Origin: SXXH01 sp041165735
GTDB lineage: Bacteria > Planctomycetota > UBA1135 > GCA-002686595
Reading direction: 5' to 3'
DNA: 45,301 nucleotides
Assembly (NCBI GenBank): GCA_046341775.1
Contig: JBKDQQ010000131.1
Span: 1-45,301, forward strand
Position numbers and translations under genes: made by a program. This document shows positions 11,401 to 18,764 of the stretch, piece by piece; the stretch's first letter is position 1; each line of letters starts with the position of its first letter. The notes below the pieces were generated by a model. The model had not been told where the DNA came from. It did no database searches and saw only the letters and a list, made by a program, of their open reading frames with translations.

Positions 11401-11655
11401 ATCTTGATGACCTCGCTGGCCTTCATCCTCGGCGTCATCCCGCTGGTGACGGCGTCCGGCGCCGGCGCCGCCGGACGGCATTCGATCGGCACCGGAGTGC
11501 TGGGCGGCATGCTCGCGGCGACCATGCTGGCGGTGTTCTTCGTGCCGCTCTACTTCAAGCTGCTGCAGCGCGACCGGCGCGCGGCGCCGGTGGAAGGCGC
11601 GCCCGCCCGGGATGCCGCGCACGAAGCCCCGCCCGCGGCCGGCGCTCCGCATTGA
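8491..11655 (+). CDS. RND multidrug efflux pump, HAE1/AcrB family
   Basis: This is an inner-membrane proton-driven drug exporter of 1054 residues, the normal AcrB length. It begins with the typical MISKFFVDRPIFA. The proton-relay residues are intact: Asp409 and Asp410 in GIVVDDAIVVVEN (TM4) and Lys937 in GLAAKNAILII (TM10). The expected twelve membrane segments and two large periplasmic loops are recognisable, with family phrases such as AVYPGASAETVSQALAAPIEQQ and GFIPQEDQGYY. It lies 10 bp after the adaptor gene and is followed at once by a small membrane protein, so the four genes are probably one transcript. Substrate specificity cannot be read from the sequence. Confidence 0.97.
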   Translation: MISKFFVDRPIFATVLSLLVVLVGALAIYTLPVAQFPSITPPTVRIKAVYPGASAETVSQALAAPIEQQLSGAKDLLYYSSQCTNDGQLTTTATFEIGTDLDMAAVDIQNRVNLAMPKLPQEATRQGVTVQKTSTDMLMVVALQSEDPRFDEIFLSNYATANIVDRLKRVPGAGDVFCFGAKDYAMRIWLDPDKLAQKGMTVADVRAAVSEQNGLYAAGRVGQEPSAGDTELTLPVVTKGRLEEPEEFGEIVLRANADGSYVRVRDVGRVELGSQSYDLFGRLDGKPTTLVIVYLASGANALETKEGMVAALDELARAFPAGVKHTVPYDTTIFIETSVEEVVHTLFEAIVLVLLVVFVFLQSLRATLVPLLAVPVSIVGTFAGMQLLGFSINSLTLFGLVLAIGIVVDDAIVVVENVERLMHEKKLSVRDATIEAMREVTGPVVAIVLVLGAVFVPVAFLGGITGQMYQQFAITIAVSVAISGFVALTLSPALCVLLLKPSHGAKGGFFGLFNRGFDALTAGYTTTVRALLRHALVGVALFAALAVGTWKLFDSMPTGFIPQEDQGYYIVGGMLPEGSSLPRTAALAARVEEELMRTPGVEHVITLGGQNVLLGSVTGTNAFTAFVRLEPWEDRVAVEKRLRTLLVDFNRRWSREADGVVLGFNAPPVPGLGTRVGFEYQLLQTGSEDVRELSRVSDEFLAKLRASGEATGISSNLNIALPQVDVELDRARAQAMGVPIGDAYLAMQTYLSALYVNDFVKNGRIYRVNLQAEPRARATPEDIGKFQVRAKSGAMVPLSALVSTSYRSGPNMVSRFNGSPAVQIAGAPVAGRSTGDSIALLERLSAELPEGYSFAWSGQTYQEVKAGSEAAYVLLFGMVVVFLLLAAQYESWALPFAVLLAVPLAVFGALLATTLRGIDMDIYFQIGLLTLVGLAAKNAILIIEFAVVLKQQGMTVAEAAVEAARLRFRPILMTSLAFILGVIPLVTASGAGAAGRHSIGTGVLGGMLAATMLAVFFVPLYFKLLQRDRRAAPVEGAPARDAAHEAPPAAGAPH

Positions 11656-11672
11656 ATCGAGGACGACCGCCC

Positions 11673-12065
11673 ATGCACATCCACTGGACTCCCGTGCTCG
11701 CCTCCACCGCCGCCGCCTTCGTGCTCGGCGGCTTGTGGTACTCGCCGCTGCTGTTCCTCCAGCCGTGGCTCGCGGCGAGCGGCAAGGACAAGCCCGAGGG
11801 CGCGCATCCAGCCAAGGTCTTCGGCGGCGCGATCGCGTGCGCCTTCCTCGGCGCCGTCGCCTTCAGCCTGCTGTTCGCGCAGCGCTGTCCGACGCCGTTC
11901 GAGGGCGCGCACATGGGACTGCTCGCCGGCGGGGGATTGGTGGCGACCAGCTTCGGCATCAACTACCTGTTCTCGGGCCGCAAGGCGGGCCTGTTCCTCG
12001 TCGACGCCGGCTACATGCTCGCGCTGTGGACGCTGGTCGGCGCGTTGCACGGCTGGCAGGCCTGA
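11673..12065 (+). CDS. DUF1761-like small membrane protein
   Basis: This is a 130-residue protein with about four hydrophobic segments (near residues 7-28, 48-68, 80-100 and 108-128). The N-terminal motif VLGGLWYSPLLFLQPWL and the C-terminal VDAGYMLALWTLVGALHGW are typical of DUF1761, a family of small four-helix membrane proteins without a known activity. It begins 17 bp after the pump gene and probably belongs to the same transcript. A link to efflux is suggested only by position. Confidence 0.75.
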   Translation: MHIHWTPVLASTAAAFVLGGLWYSPLLFLQPWLAASGKDKPEGAHPAKVFGGAIACAFLGAVAFSLLFAQRCPTPFEGAHMGLLAGGGLVATSFGINYLFSGRKAGLFLVDAGYMLALWTLVGALHGWQA

Positions 12066-12089
12066 ACCCCCGCGCGCCCGCGCCCGCCC

Positions 12090-12117
12090 TCGACAAGCGG
12101 CCGCGTCGTCCCACAAT
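12090..12117 (+). promoter_or_regulatory. Candidate sigma-70-type promoter for uvrC
   Basis: TCGACA (12090-12095, five of six matches to TTGACA) is separated by 16 bp from CACAAT (12112-12117, four of six matches to TATAAT). The expected start of transcription is only two or three bases before the uvrC ATG at 12127, so the message would be essentially leaderless. Confidence 0.4.
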
Positions 12118-12126
12118 GGATCGCGG

Positions 12127-14082
12127 ATGAGCGCGACCCTCGCATGGAGCGATGCCGCCGACCTGTCGCAGGTCGCCGAGCTTCCCGGCGTGTACCTGTT
12201 CCGCGACGCGGAGGGGACGGTGCTCTACGTGGGCAAGAGCACGAACCTGCGCTCGCGCCTGCGCAGCTACAAGGGCGGCGGCGACGGACGCGTCCTCGTG
12301 CGCTTCCTGGTCGAGCAGGCGCGCAGCGTCGAGACGATCGTCGTGCGCACCGAGAAGGAGGCGTTGCTGCTCGAGGACACGCTGATCAAGACGCACAAGC
12401 CGCCGCACAACGTGCGGCTGAAGGACGACAAGTCCTTCCGCATGCTGCGCCTCGACCTCGACGAGCGCTTTCCGCGACTCAAGCGCGTGCGCGCGAGGAA
12501 CCCGGAGATCGGCAGGGAGGGCGGACGCGCGCGCTTCTTCGGACCGTACGAGAACGCCGCCGCGCTGCGTCGCACGCTGGCGGACCTGCACCGGATCGTG
12601 CCGTTGCGCGATTGCCCCGACCACGTGCTCGACAACCGCTCGCGGCCTTGCTTGAAGCACCAGATCGGCCTGTGCAGCGCGCCGTGCACCGGCTTGATCG
12701 ACGCCGAGGGCTACAAGCGGCTCGTCGACAAGGCGGCGCGGGTGCTCGAGGGCGACGTGCGCGAACTGGAGGCCGACATCGAGGGCCGCATGCGCGCGGC
12801 CAGCCAGGCGCTCGAGTACGAGCGTGCCGCGTTCTGGCGCGACCGGCTCGAGGCGTTGCGCACCACCATGGCGCGCCAGGCGGTGTGGACCGTGGACGGC
12901 TGCGCGCGGGACGCGTTGGGCCTCGCGCGCCGCGGCGAGCGCGCGGTCGTCCATCGCCTCTCCTTCCGCGAGGGCAAGCTGCTCTCCTCGCGCTCGCACC
13001 TGTTTCGTTCGCAGTTGCCCGACGAGGAGCTCCTGCACGGCGTCCTGACCGCGTTGTACTCCGGCGGCCGCGAGCGTCCCGACGAATTGCTGCTGCCCTG
13101 CCTGCCGGCGGACGAGGAGCTGGTCGGGGCCGTGCTGGGGTCGGGCGTGCGCCTGCTGGCTCCCAAGGAGGGCCAGCGCGCGCGCATGCTGCAACTGGCG
13201 CTCGAGAACGCGCTCGCGAGCCTCGCGGGTTCGGAGGCCGAGGAGGAGGACGAGGCCGCGGCCTTGCAGGGGCTCGCCGACCTCGTCGGACTCGACGCGG
13301 CGCCCGAAATCGTCGATTGCTTCGACATCTCGAACACGCAGGGCGCGCACGTGGTCGCATCGCGCGTGCGCTTCCGGCGCGGACACCCCGACAAGTCCGG
13401 CTACCGGCGCTTCAAGGTGCGCGGCGTGGACGGCCAGGACGACTTCGCCTCGATGCGGGAAGTCGTGCTGCGCGCGCTGTCGCGCGGCGTGCAGGACGAC
13501 GACCTGCCCGACCTGGTGGTGGTCGACGGGGGCGCGCAGCAGCTCGCCAAGGCGCTCGAGGCGCGCGACGAAGCGGCCGCCTACGAAGTGCCGGTGGTGG
13601 GCCTCGCGAAGGCGCGCGCCGAACGCGTCGTCGGCGGCCGGCGCAAGCAGAAGAGCGAGGAGCGCTTGTACTTGCCGGGCCGCGAGGAGCCATTGGTGCT
13701 CGCTCCCCACACGGCCGCGCGCCACCTGCTCGAGCGCATCCGCGACGAGGCGCACCGCTTCGCCATCACCTACCACCGCAAGGAGCGCGGTCGCGTCGCG
13801 TCCAAGCTGGACTCCATCCCCGGCGTCGGTCCGGCGCGGCGCAAGGCGCTGCTGAAGGCCTTCGGCTCCGTGCGCGGCGTGGCCGCGGCGGGGATCGGCG
13901 CGCTCTCGGGCGTCGCGGGCATCTCGCCCGACCTGGCGCGCGCCATCCTCGAGCGGCTCAACGCCGAACGGCCCTCTGAAGGGGGCGGGGAGCAGGGCCC
14001 GCACGGCGCCGCGGATCGCGCCGCCCGCGATGGCGCGGGGCGCGAGCCAGACGGGCGCGAGCCGGGGACGACCGGGGCCTGA
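12127..14082 (+). CDS. uvrC: Excinuclease ABC subunit C
   Basis: UvrC makes the two incisions of nucleotide excision repair after recruitment by UvrB. The 651-residue product shows the N-terminal GIY-YIG nuclease (GVYLFRDAEG...LYVGKSTNLRSRL), a UVR segment near 205-245 that binds the UvrB C-terminus, the RNase-H-like second nuclease with DCFDISNTQG (about 397), VVVDGGAQQL and DEAHRFAITYHRK, and C-terminal helix-hairpin-helix repeats at about 559-611 starting SIPGVGPARRKALLKAFGS. The last ~35 residues are a Gly/Arg/Glu-rich tail encoded partly by an 11-bp tandem repeat; the stop codon itself is part of a repeat unit, so tail length could vary between strains. It converges with the ABC-F gene. 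Confidence 0.97.
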   Translation: MSATLAWSDAADLSQVAELPGVYLFRDAEGTVLYVGKSTNLRSRLRSYKGGGDGRVLVRFLVEQARSVETIVVRTEKEALLLEDTLIKTHKPPHNVRLKDDKSFRMLRLDLDERFPRLKRVRARNPEIGREGGRARFFGPYENAAALRRTLADLHRIVPLRDCPDHVLDNRSRPCLKHQIGLCSAPCTGLIDAEGYKRLVDKAARVLEGDVRELEADIEGRMRAASQALEYERAAFWRDRLEALRTTMARQAVWTVDGCARDALGLARRGERAVVHRLSFREGKLLSSRSHLFRSQLPDEELLHGVLTALYSGGRERPDELLLPCLPADEELVGAVLGSGVRLLAPKEGQRARMLQLALENALASLAGSEAEEEDEAAALQGLADLVGLDAAPEIVDCFDISNTQGAHVVASRVRFRRGHPDKSGYRRFKVRGVDGQDDFASMREVVLRALSRGVQDDDLPDLVVVDGGAQQLAKALEARDEAAAYEVPVVGLAKARAERVVGGRRKQKSEERLYLPGREEPLVLAPHTAARHLLERIRDEAHRFAITYHRKERGRVASKLDSIPGVGPARRKALLKAFGSVRGVAAAGIGALSGVAGISPDLARAILERLNAERPSEGGGEQGPHGAADRAARDGAGREPDGREPGTTGA

Positions 14083-14136
14083 CCGGGGCCTGACCGGGGC
14101 GCGATCCGGGGCGCGATCCGGGCCGCGATCCGGGCT
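14070..14136. repeat. Six tandem 11-12-bp units across the uvrC stop codon
   Basis: Units begin at 14070, 14081, 14092, 14103, 14115 and 14127. The first two are identical (GACCGGGGCCT), the third is GACCGGGGCGC, and the rest are GATCCGGG-type. The uvrC stop TGA is formed at the junction of units 1 and 2 and recurs at the next junction. The array separates uvrC from copy 3 of the 18-bp motif. Confidence 0.75.
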
Positions 14137-14138
14137 GT

Positions 14139-14156
14139 TGTCAAAACAACTGGACA
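14139..14156 (-). promoter_or_regulatory. 18-bp interrupted inverted repeat, copy 3
   Basis: The plus strand reads TGTCAAA ACAA CTGGACA; the minus strand reads TGTCCAG TTGT TTTGACA, matching all 14 consensus arm positions. It lies in the 87-bp gap between the convergent uvrC and ABC-F genes, 13 bp from the ABC-F stop. Part of it (14137-14150) can also fold as a small hairpin, GTTGT-CAAA-ACAAC. A convergent gap is not where a promoter operator is expected. Confidence 0.65.
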
Positions 14157-14169
14157 AACGCGCCCCGGC

Positions 14170-16092
14170 TCAGGCCTTGGCTTCGAGCTCCTCCAGGCGC
14201 GCCCAGGCCTTGGCGAGCGCGTCGGCCGCCGCCTTCTGGCGCGCTTGCAGCGCCAGCGCGCGCTGCTGCGCGGACTCGCGCGGGCCGGACCACAGCGCCG
14301 GAGCGGCCAGCTCCGCGTCCAGCACCTCCTTCTCGGCCTCGAGCTCGCCCACCTTGGCCCACAGCTCGTCCTTCTCGCGCTGTTCCCACGGCGCGAGCCC
14401 CTTCTTGCGCGGCGCCGCCTTCTCGGGCGCCTCCTTGCTTCGCGCGGGCGTCGACTTGGCCGCCTTGCGCGCGGCGCGGCGCGCCTCGTGCTCGGCCACG
14501 AGCCGCGAGACTTCGCTGCTCGGGTCCTGCACGCCCATGCGCACGCTGCCGTCCGGCTCCACCACCACGACGCGCGTGCACACGCGATCGAGGAACCAGC
14601 GGTCGTGGCTGGCGACCACGATGGCGCCTTCGTGCTCGCACAGGGCCGCCTCGAGCGCGCGCAGCGTCGACAAGTCGAGGTCGTTCGTAGGCTCGTCGAG
14701 CACGAGGATGTTGGCGTCCTGGGTGCACAAGCGCGCCAGCCACACGCGCGCCCGCTCGCCGCCGGAGAGGGTCGACAGCGCGGCGTGCTTCTTCTGGCCC
14801 TGGAACAGGAAGCGCTCGAGGTACGCCTCGGCGCGCACGGCGCGTCCGCCCACCTCGACCTGGTCGCTGCGTCCCGCGATCTCCTCGATCACGCTGCGCG
14901 ACTCGTCCTCGAAGCGCCGACCCTGCGTCAGCACGGCGATGCGCACGGTCTCGCCGCGCCGCACGGAGCCGCGCGTCGGCTCGAGCAAGCCGCTGGCGAG
15001 GTCGAGCAGCGTCGTCTTCCCGGCGCCCGAGGGTCCGAGCACCCCCAGGCGCTCGCCCTTCGCCAACGAGAGCGTGGCGCCGGAGATGATCGCGCGTCCG
15101 CCGCGCGCGAGGTCGACCCGCTCGAGGTCGATGCCGCGATCGCCGAGGCGCGGTCCGGGCGGGAAGGCGAAGTCCAGCGGGGCGCGTCGGTCGTCCGGTG
15201 CGGAATCGACCAGCGACTTCCAGCGCCCGATGCGCGCCTTGGCCTTGGTCGTGCGCGCCGGCGCGCCGCGCCGCATCCAGGCGGTCTCGCGCCGCAGCAA
15301 GTTGAGGCGCGAGCTCTCGTGCTTGCCTTCGATCTCGAGGCGCGCGGCCCGCTCGAGCACCCAGTCCCCGTAGTTGCCGCGCGTCTCGTGGACGGCGCCC
15401 ATGTCGAGCTCGAGGATGCGATCGACGCAGCGCTCGAGCAGCCAGCGGTCGTGCGTCACGACGACGAAGGGCGTGCCGCGCGCGAGGAGCTCGTCCTCGA
15501 GGCGCTCCACGGCGAGCGCGTCCAGGTGGTTGGTCGGCTCGTCCAAGAGCAGCAGTTCCGGCTCGCCGGCGAAGGCGCGGCAGATGGCGACGCGGCGACG
15601 CTCGCCGCCGGACAACGCGGCGCAGGAGCGGGAGGGATCCTCGAGGCCGAACGCGTCGAGCAGCGCCTCGGCGCGCGATTCGACCTGCGCGCGTCGCGCC
15701 GTGCGTTCCTCGAGCGCGGCCGCGCGCTTGAGCAGCGACTCCAGCTCGGCCTCCTGCGCGACGGCCATCCTCTGGTGCAGCTCGTCGAGCTGCAGGCGCG
15801 CCAGGGCGAGGTCCTCGTCGCCTTGGCAGACGGCCTCGAGCAGCGTCGCCTCGCGCGGCAGCACGGGGTCCTGCGCCAGGTGCGCCCAGCGCAGGCCGCG
15901 GCGCCGCACGACTTCGCCCTCCTCCGGTTCGACGATCCCGGCGAGGATCGAAAGCAGGGTCGACTTGCCGCAGCCGTTGTCGCCGAGCAGCGCGACGCGC
16001 TCGCCCTCGCCGACGCTGAACTCCACGCCGGCGAACAACACGCGGTCGTCGTAGCTCTTCTTCAGTCCGCGGGCTTGCAGGAGGGCCGACAT
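14170..16092 (-). CDS. ABC-F family ATPase, Uup-like
   Basis: This is a soluble protein of 640 residues with two ABC domains and no membrane segments, as in ABC-F proteins that act on ribosomes. The first domain has GDNGCGKST (37-45), the signature LSGGERRRVAICRAF and LLLDEPTNHLD. The second has GPSGAGKTT, LSGGERARVWLARL and LVLDEPTNDLD. A lysine-rich linker and a C-terminal coiled coil (LEAEKEVLDAEL to the end) resemble the DNA/RNA-binding tail of Uup. The ATG at 16092 begins the family N-terminus (MSALLQARGLKKSYDD); an upstream ATG at 16140 adds 16 non-conserved residues. TACGAT lies about 10 bases before the ATG, as at uvrB. Confidence 0.93.
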   Translation of the reverse strand: MSALLQARGLKKSYDDRVLFAGVEFSVGEGERVALLGDNGCGKSTLLSILAGIVEPEEGEVVRRRGLRWAHLAQDPVLPREATLLEAVCQGDEDLALARLQLDELHQRMAVAQEAELESLLKRAAALEERTARRAQVESRAEALLDAFGLEDPSRSCAALSGGERRRVAICRAFAGEPELLLLDEPTNHLDALAVERLEDELLARGTPFVVVTHDRWLLERCVDRILELDMGAVHETRGNYGDWVLERAARLEIEGKHESSRLNLLRRETAWMRRGAPARTTKAKARIGRWKSLVDSAPDDRRAPLDFAFPPGPRLGDRGIDLERVDLARGGRAIISGATLSLAKGERLGVLGPSGAGKTTLLDLASGLLEPTRGSVRRGETVRIAVLTQGRRFEDESRSVIEEIAGRSDQVEVGGRAVRAEAYLERFLFQGQKKHAALSTLSGGERARVWLARLCTQDANILVLDEPTNDLDLSTLRALEAALCEHEGAIVVASHDRWFLDRVCTRVVVVEPDGSVRMGVQDPSSEVSRLVAEHEARRAARKAAKSTPARSKEAPEKAAPRKKGLAPWEQREKDELWAKVGELEAEKEVLDAELAAPALWSGPRESAQQRALALQARQKAAADALAKAWARLEELEAKA

Positions 16093-16157
16093 GCGGGGGA
16101 TCGTAGCCTGACGAGGGGCGTGCGCGTCGGCGTGCGCCAAGGGTCAGGATCTGCGGG

Positions 16158-16186
16158 TTGCGGAGTGGGAAGTCGCAATGTAGTCT
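16158..16186 (+). promoter_or_regulatory. Candidate promoter for the haloperoxidase-like gene
   Basis: TTGCGG (16158-16163), a 17-bp spacer and TAGTCT (16181-16186) form a sigma-70-like pair with TG directly before the -10. It lies in the 176-bp gap between the divergent ABC-F and haloperoxidase-like genes, about 80 bases before the ATG at 16269. Confidence 0.3.
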
Positions 16187-16268
16187 TCCGGACACGACCT
16201 CCCCGGCGAGGCTGGCCTGCGCGACGCCTTCGCGCTCCAGCGCGGACCGGACACGCACCTTGAAGCCC

Positions 16269-17615
16269 ATGTTCCAGATCCTCGCACGCCGGTCGAGCAC
16301 GTCGCGCTTGCTGAAGGCCGCGCTCTGCGCGCTGCCGCTCGCCTGCTCCGGCGGCGGGGCGGACCAAGGGCATTCCTCGCCGCCCGGCGCTGAGGAGCTG
16401 CAGGCCGAAGTCCTGGCGGACTGGGCCGACCTGCACTACGCGCTCGTCAAGGCGGACGGCGTCGCTCCGCCGCGCGCCGCGCGCGAGTACGGTTGCGTCG
16501 GCGTCGTCGCCTGGGAGGCGGTGGCGGCCGAGGTCGAGGGTGGCAGGAGCCTCGCGGGCCAGTTGAACTCGCTCGCGGCGGGCGCGGTGCCGGATCCCGA
16601 AGGACGCATCCATGCCGGCGTCGCGCTGAACCATGCCTGCGCGACGGCGCTGCGCAGCTTCCACCCCACGCGCGTCGCGCAGATCGACGCGTTGGAAGAG
16701 GAGTGGGACGCGCAGCACGCCGCCCAGGCGTCCGCCGAGGTGCTGGCGCGTTCGCAGGCGCATGGCGACGCGGTGGCGCTGGCCGTCGAGGAGTGGATGG
16801 CCTCGGACGGCAGCGACTCGACCGACTGCACGGCCTTCGGCGGGGCGATCGTCCCGCACGAGCAGGGCGGCTGGATCCCTTCGCCGGGTGCGGCCATGCC
16901 GGGCGTCGTTCCGTGCTGGGGCGCCGTGCGTCCGATGGCGGCCCAGGTCGCACCGGCCTGCGAGCCGGCGCAGGCTCCGCGCTGGTCGTCCTCGCCGGAT
17001 TCCGTGTGGTACGCGCATGGATTGCTCGTGCGCAACACGGGCGCGAACCTCTCCGCGGAGGAGGAGCAGATCGCGCGCTACTGGGCCGACAACGCCGGAG
17101 CGACGGGGACCCCGCCGGGGCATTGGTGGGCGCTGGCGGCGCAGTTGTCGCGCGAGCGCGACGCGAACCTCGCCGAGGCGTCGCGCACCTTCGCCGAGCT
17201 GGGCGTGGTCGTGTGCGACGCGTTCATCAACTGCTGGCGCGTCAAGTACGACACCTACCTCGAACGGCCGCAGAGCTACGTGACCGAGCGCATCGACGAC
17301 AGGTGGACGCCGTTGCTCGGCACGCCCAACTTCCCGACCTACACCTCGGGCCACGCCACGCAGAGCGGCGCCGCGCTCGTCGTCCTGGAAGCCCGCTTCG
17401 GAGCCGGAGCCTTCGTCGACGAGACGCACGCGCGCCTCAATCCTGAACTGGGCCACGCGCCGCGCGCCTACGCGAGCTTCGAAGCGGCGGCGCAGGAGGC
17501 CGCCGTGTCGCGCCTCTACGGCGGGATCCACTTCGTGTTCGACAACGAGGACGGCGTGGGCTTCGGCCGCTGCATCGCCGCCGACGCGTTGTCGCGCCTC
17601 GCCTTCGAGGAGTGA
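16269..17615 (+). CDS. Vanadium-dependent haloperoxidase-like lipoprotein (PAP2 superfamily)
   Basis: This is a 448-residue exported protein whose N-terminus ends in LPLACSGGG, a lipoprotein signal with lipobox. The C-terminal half carries the complete vanadate/phosphate-binding set of the haloperoxidase-PAP2 superfamily: Lys326-x6-Arg333-Pro334 (KYDTYLERP), Ser360-Gly361-His362 (YTSGHAT), and Arg415-x5-His421 (SRLYGGIHF). Related enzymes use vanadate and hydrogen peroxide to oxidise halides, although bacterial relatives include phosphatases and proteins of unknown chemistry. The ATG at 16269 gives the signal peptide; the frame open upstream to 16158 does not. It converges on a di-haem peroxidase gene 27 bp away. 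Superfamily assignment is strong; haloperoxidase activity is inference. Confidence 0.85.
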   Translation: MFQILARRSSTSRLLKAALCALPLACSGGGADQGHSSPPGAEELQAEVLADWADLHYALVKADGVAPPRAAREYGCVGVVAWEAVAAEVEGGRSLAGQLNSLAAGAVPDPEGRIHAGVALNHACATALRSFHPTRVAQIDALEEEWDAQHAAQASAEVLARSQAHGDAVALAVEEWMASDGSDSTDCTAFGGAIVPHEQGGWIPSPGAAMPGVVPCWGAVRPMAAQVAPACEPAQAPRWSSSPDSVWYAHGLLVRNTGANLSAEEEQIARYWADNAGATGTPPGHWWALAAQLSRERDANLAEASRTFAELGVVVCDAFINCWRVKYDTYLERPQSYVTERIDDRWTPLLGTPNFPTYTSGHATQSGAALVVLEARFGAGAFVDETHARLNPELGHAPRAYASFEAAAQEAAVSRLYGGIHFVFDNEDGVGFGRCIAADALSRLAFEE

Positions 17616-17642
17616 CGCCGGCCGGGCGGCCGCCGGGGCCGC

Positions 17643-18713
17643 TCAAGGCGACAGGGCGCGCAGGAACGCCACCAGCGCCGCGCGCTCGTGGGCCGTCAGG
17701 CCCAACGGTTCGAGCTCCGAGCCCTCGAAGCGCGCGCCGCCGCGATCGTAGTGCAGCACGACTTCCTCGAGGCTCGCGAGCGATCCGTCGTGCATGTAGG
17801 GCGGGTGCGCAGCCACGCCGCGCAGGGTGGGCACCTTGAAGCGCCCGCGATCCTCGTCGCGGCCGGTGACGCCGGCGCGCCCGGCCTCCGGCCGTCCGTC
17901 GACCACGCCCACGCCGGTGGCCCGGAACGATTCGTCCGTGTAGTTGGCGCCCGAGTGGCAGCGCCAGCAGCGCCCCTTGCTCTCGTGGATCCACAAGCCC
18001 GTGCGTTCGAGGTCGTCCAAGGCCGCGTAGTCCCCGGCCTGGAAGCGGTCCACGCGCGACTCGGCGCTGGCGACGCGTTCGACGAACGACGCCAACGCGC
18101 CGGCGAGGGCCTCGCGGTCGGCGTCGCGGCCGTAGGCGGCGCGGAACTGTCCAGAATATTTGACAGAGGCGCCGAGCCGGGCCACGGCGTCCTCGATCGG
18201 GAGGCCCATCTCCACGCTGGAGGAGATGGGGAACAGCATCTGCTCCTCGAAGCTCGCGTGGCGGCCGTCCCACGAGAAGGCCGCCCCCGCGCGGCCCCGC
18301 GCGAGGCCGCGATTGAACAAGCTGGGCGAGTGGCGCGTCGTCGCGCCCCCGACGCCGATGGAAAGCGGTCGCGGATCGCCGAAGCCGTGGGCGGGGTCGT
18401 GGCAACTGGCGCAGGAGGTGGTGCGGTCGAGCGACAGGATCGGATCGAAGTACAACGCGCGTCCGAGCGCCACCTTGGCCTCGTCCCACGCCGGCGGCTC
18501 GCCGGGCCACAGGCCGCGCGGCTGCCGGCGCCCGTAGTCGGTCGGCAGGGTGTCGCGCGGCGGCTCGCCCGCCACCCGCGAGTCCGCGGCCGCCTGCTCG
18601 GTGCCGCGGGAGGTCGAGGGGACGCCCGACGCGGCGGAGGCGGCGGCGCCCGCGAGGACCGCGACGAACAGGACCGCGGCGCACCGCGCGCCGCCAAGCT
18701 TCGCTTGCCACAT
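17643..18713 (-). CDS. Di-haem cytochrome c peroxidase, MauG family
   Basis: This is a 356-residue periplasmic protein with a signal peptide (ALA-rich hydrophobic core, residues ~8-29). It has two covalent haem sites, C101-ASC-H105 and C249-WRC-H253, the arrangement of CcpA/MauG enzymes that reduce hydrogen peroxide or modify proteins. Other family phrases are LGRALYFDPILSLDRTTSCA, FSWDGRHASFEEQ, FKVPTLRGVAAHPPYMHDGS and the C-terminal LTAHERAALVAFLRAL. The codons for residues ~182-188 (TCT GTC AAA TAT TCT GGA) are AT-rich and rare here because they contain copy 4 of the 18-bp motif. It lies 51 bp after the EamA gene on the same strand and may be co-transcribed with it. Confidence 0.93.
   Translation of the reverse strand: MWQAKLGGARCAAVLFVAVLAGAAASAASGVPSTSRGTEQAAADSRVAGEPPRDTLPTDYGRRQPRGLWPGEPPAWDEAKVALGRALYFDPILSLDRTTSCASCHDPAHGFGDPRPLSIGVGGATTRHSPSLFNRGLARGRAGAAFSWDGRHASFEEQMLFPISSSVEMGLPIEDAVARLGASVKYSGQFRAAYGRDADREALAGALASFVERVASAESRVDRFQAGDYAALDDLERTGLWIHESKGRCWRCHSGANYTDESFRATGVGVVDGRPEAGRAGVTGRDEDRGRFKVPTLRGVAAHPPYMHDGSLASLEEVVLHYDRGGARFEGSELEPLGLTAHERAALVAFLRALSP
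18148..18165 (+). promoter_or_regulatory. 18-bp interrupted inverted repeat, copy 4
   Basis: TGTCCAG AATA TTTGACA matches all 14 consensus arm positions and has complementary flanking bases (C and G). It lies about 550 bp inside the MauG-type gene, antisense to it, far from any start codon. Together with copy 3 it shares both complete 7-bp arms, with an unrelated spacer. Confidence 0.65.
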
Positions 18714-18764
18714 GCCGCAAGCCTCGCCGCGCGCGCGTCCTCGCGCAAGGCCCGGACCCGGCCT

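Noticed and set aside
8110..11652. Very long minus-strand open frame opposite the RND pump gene
   Set aside because: It is an antisense shadow of a high-GC coding region; its translation is rich in Arg, His and Gln with no family motifs, while the plus strand encodes an intact AcrB-like protein.
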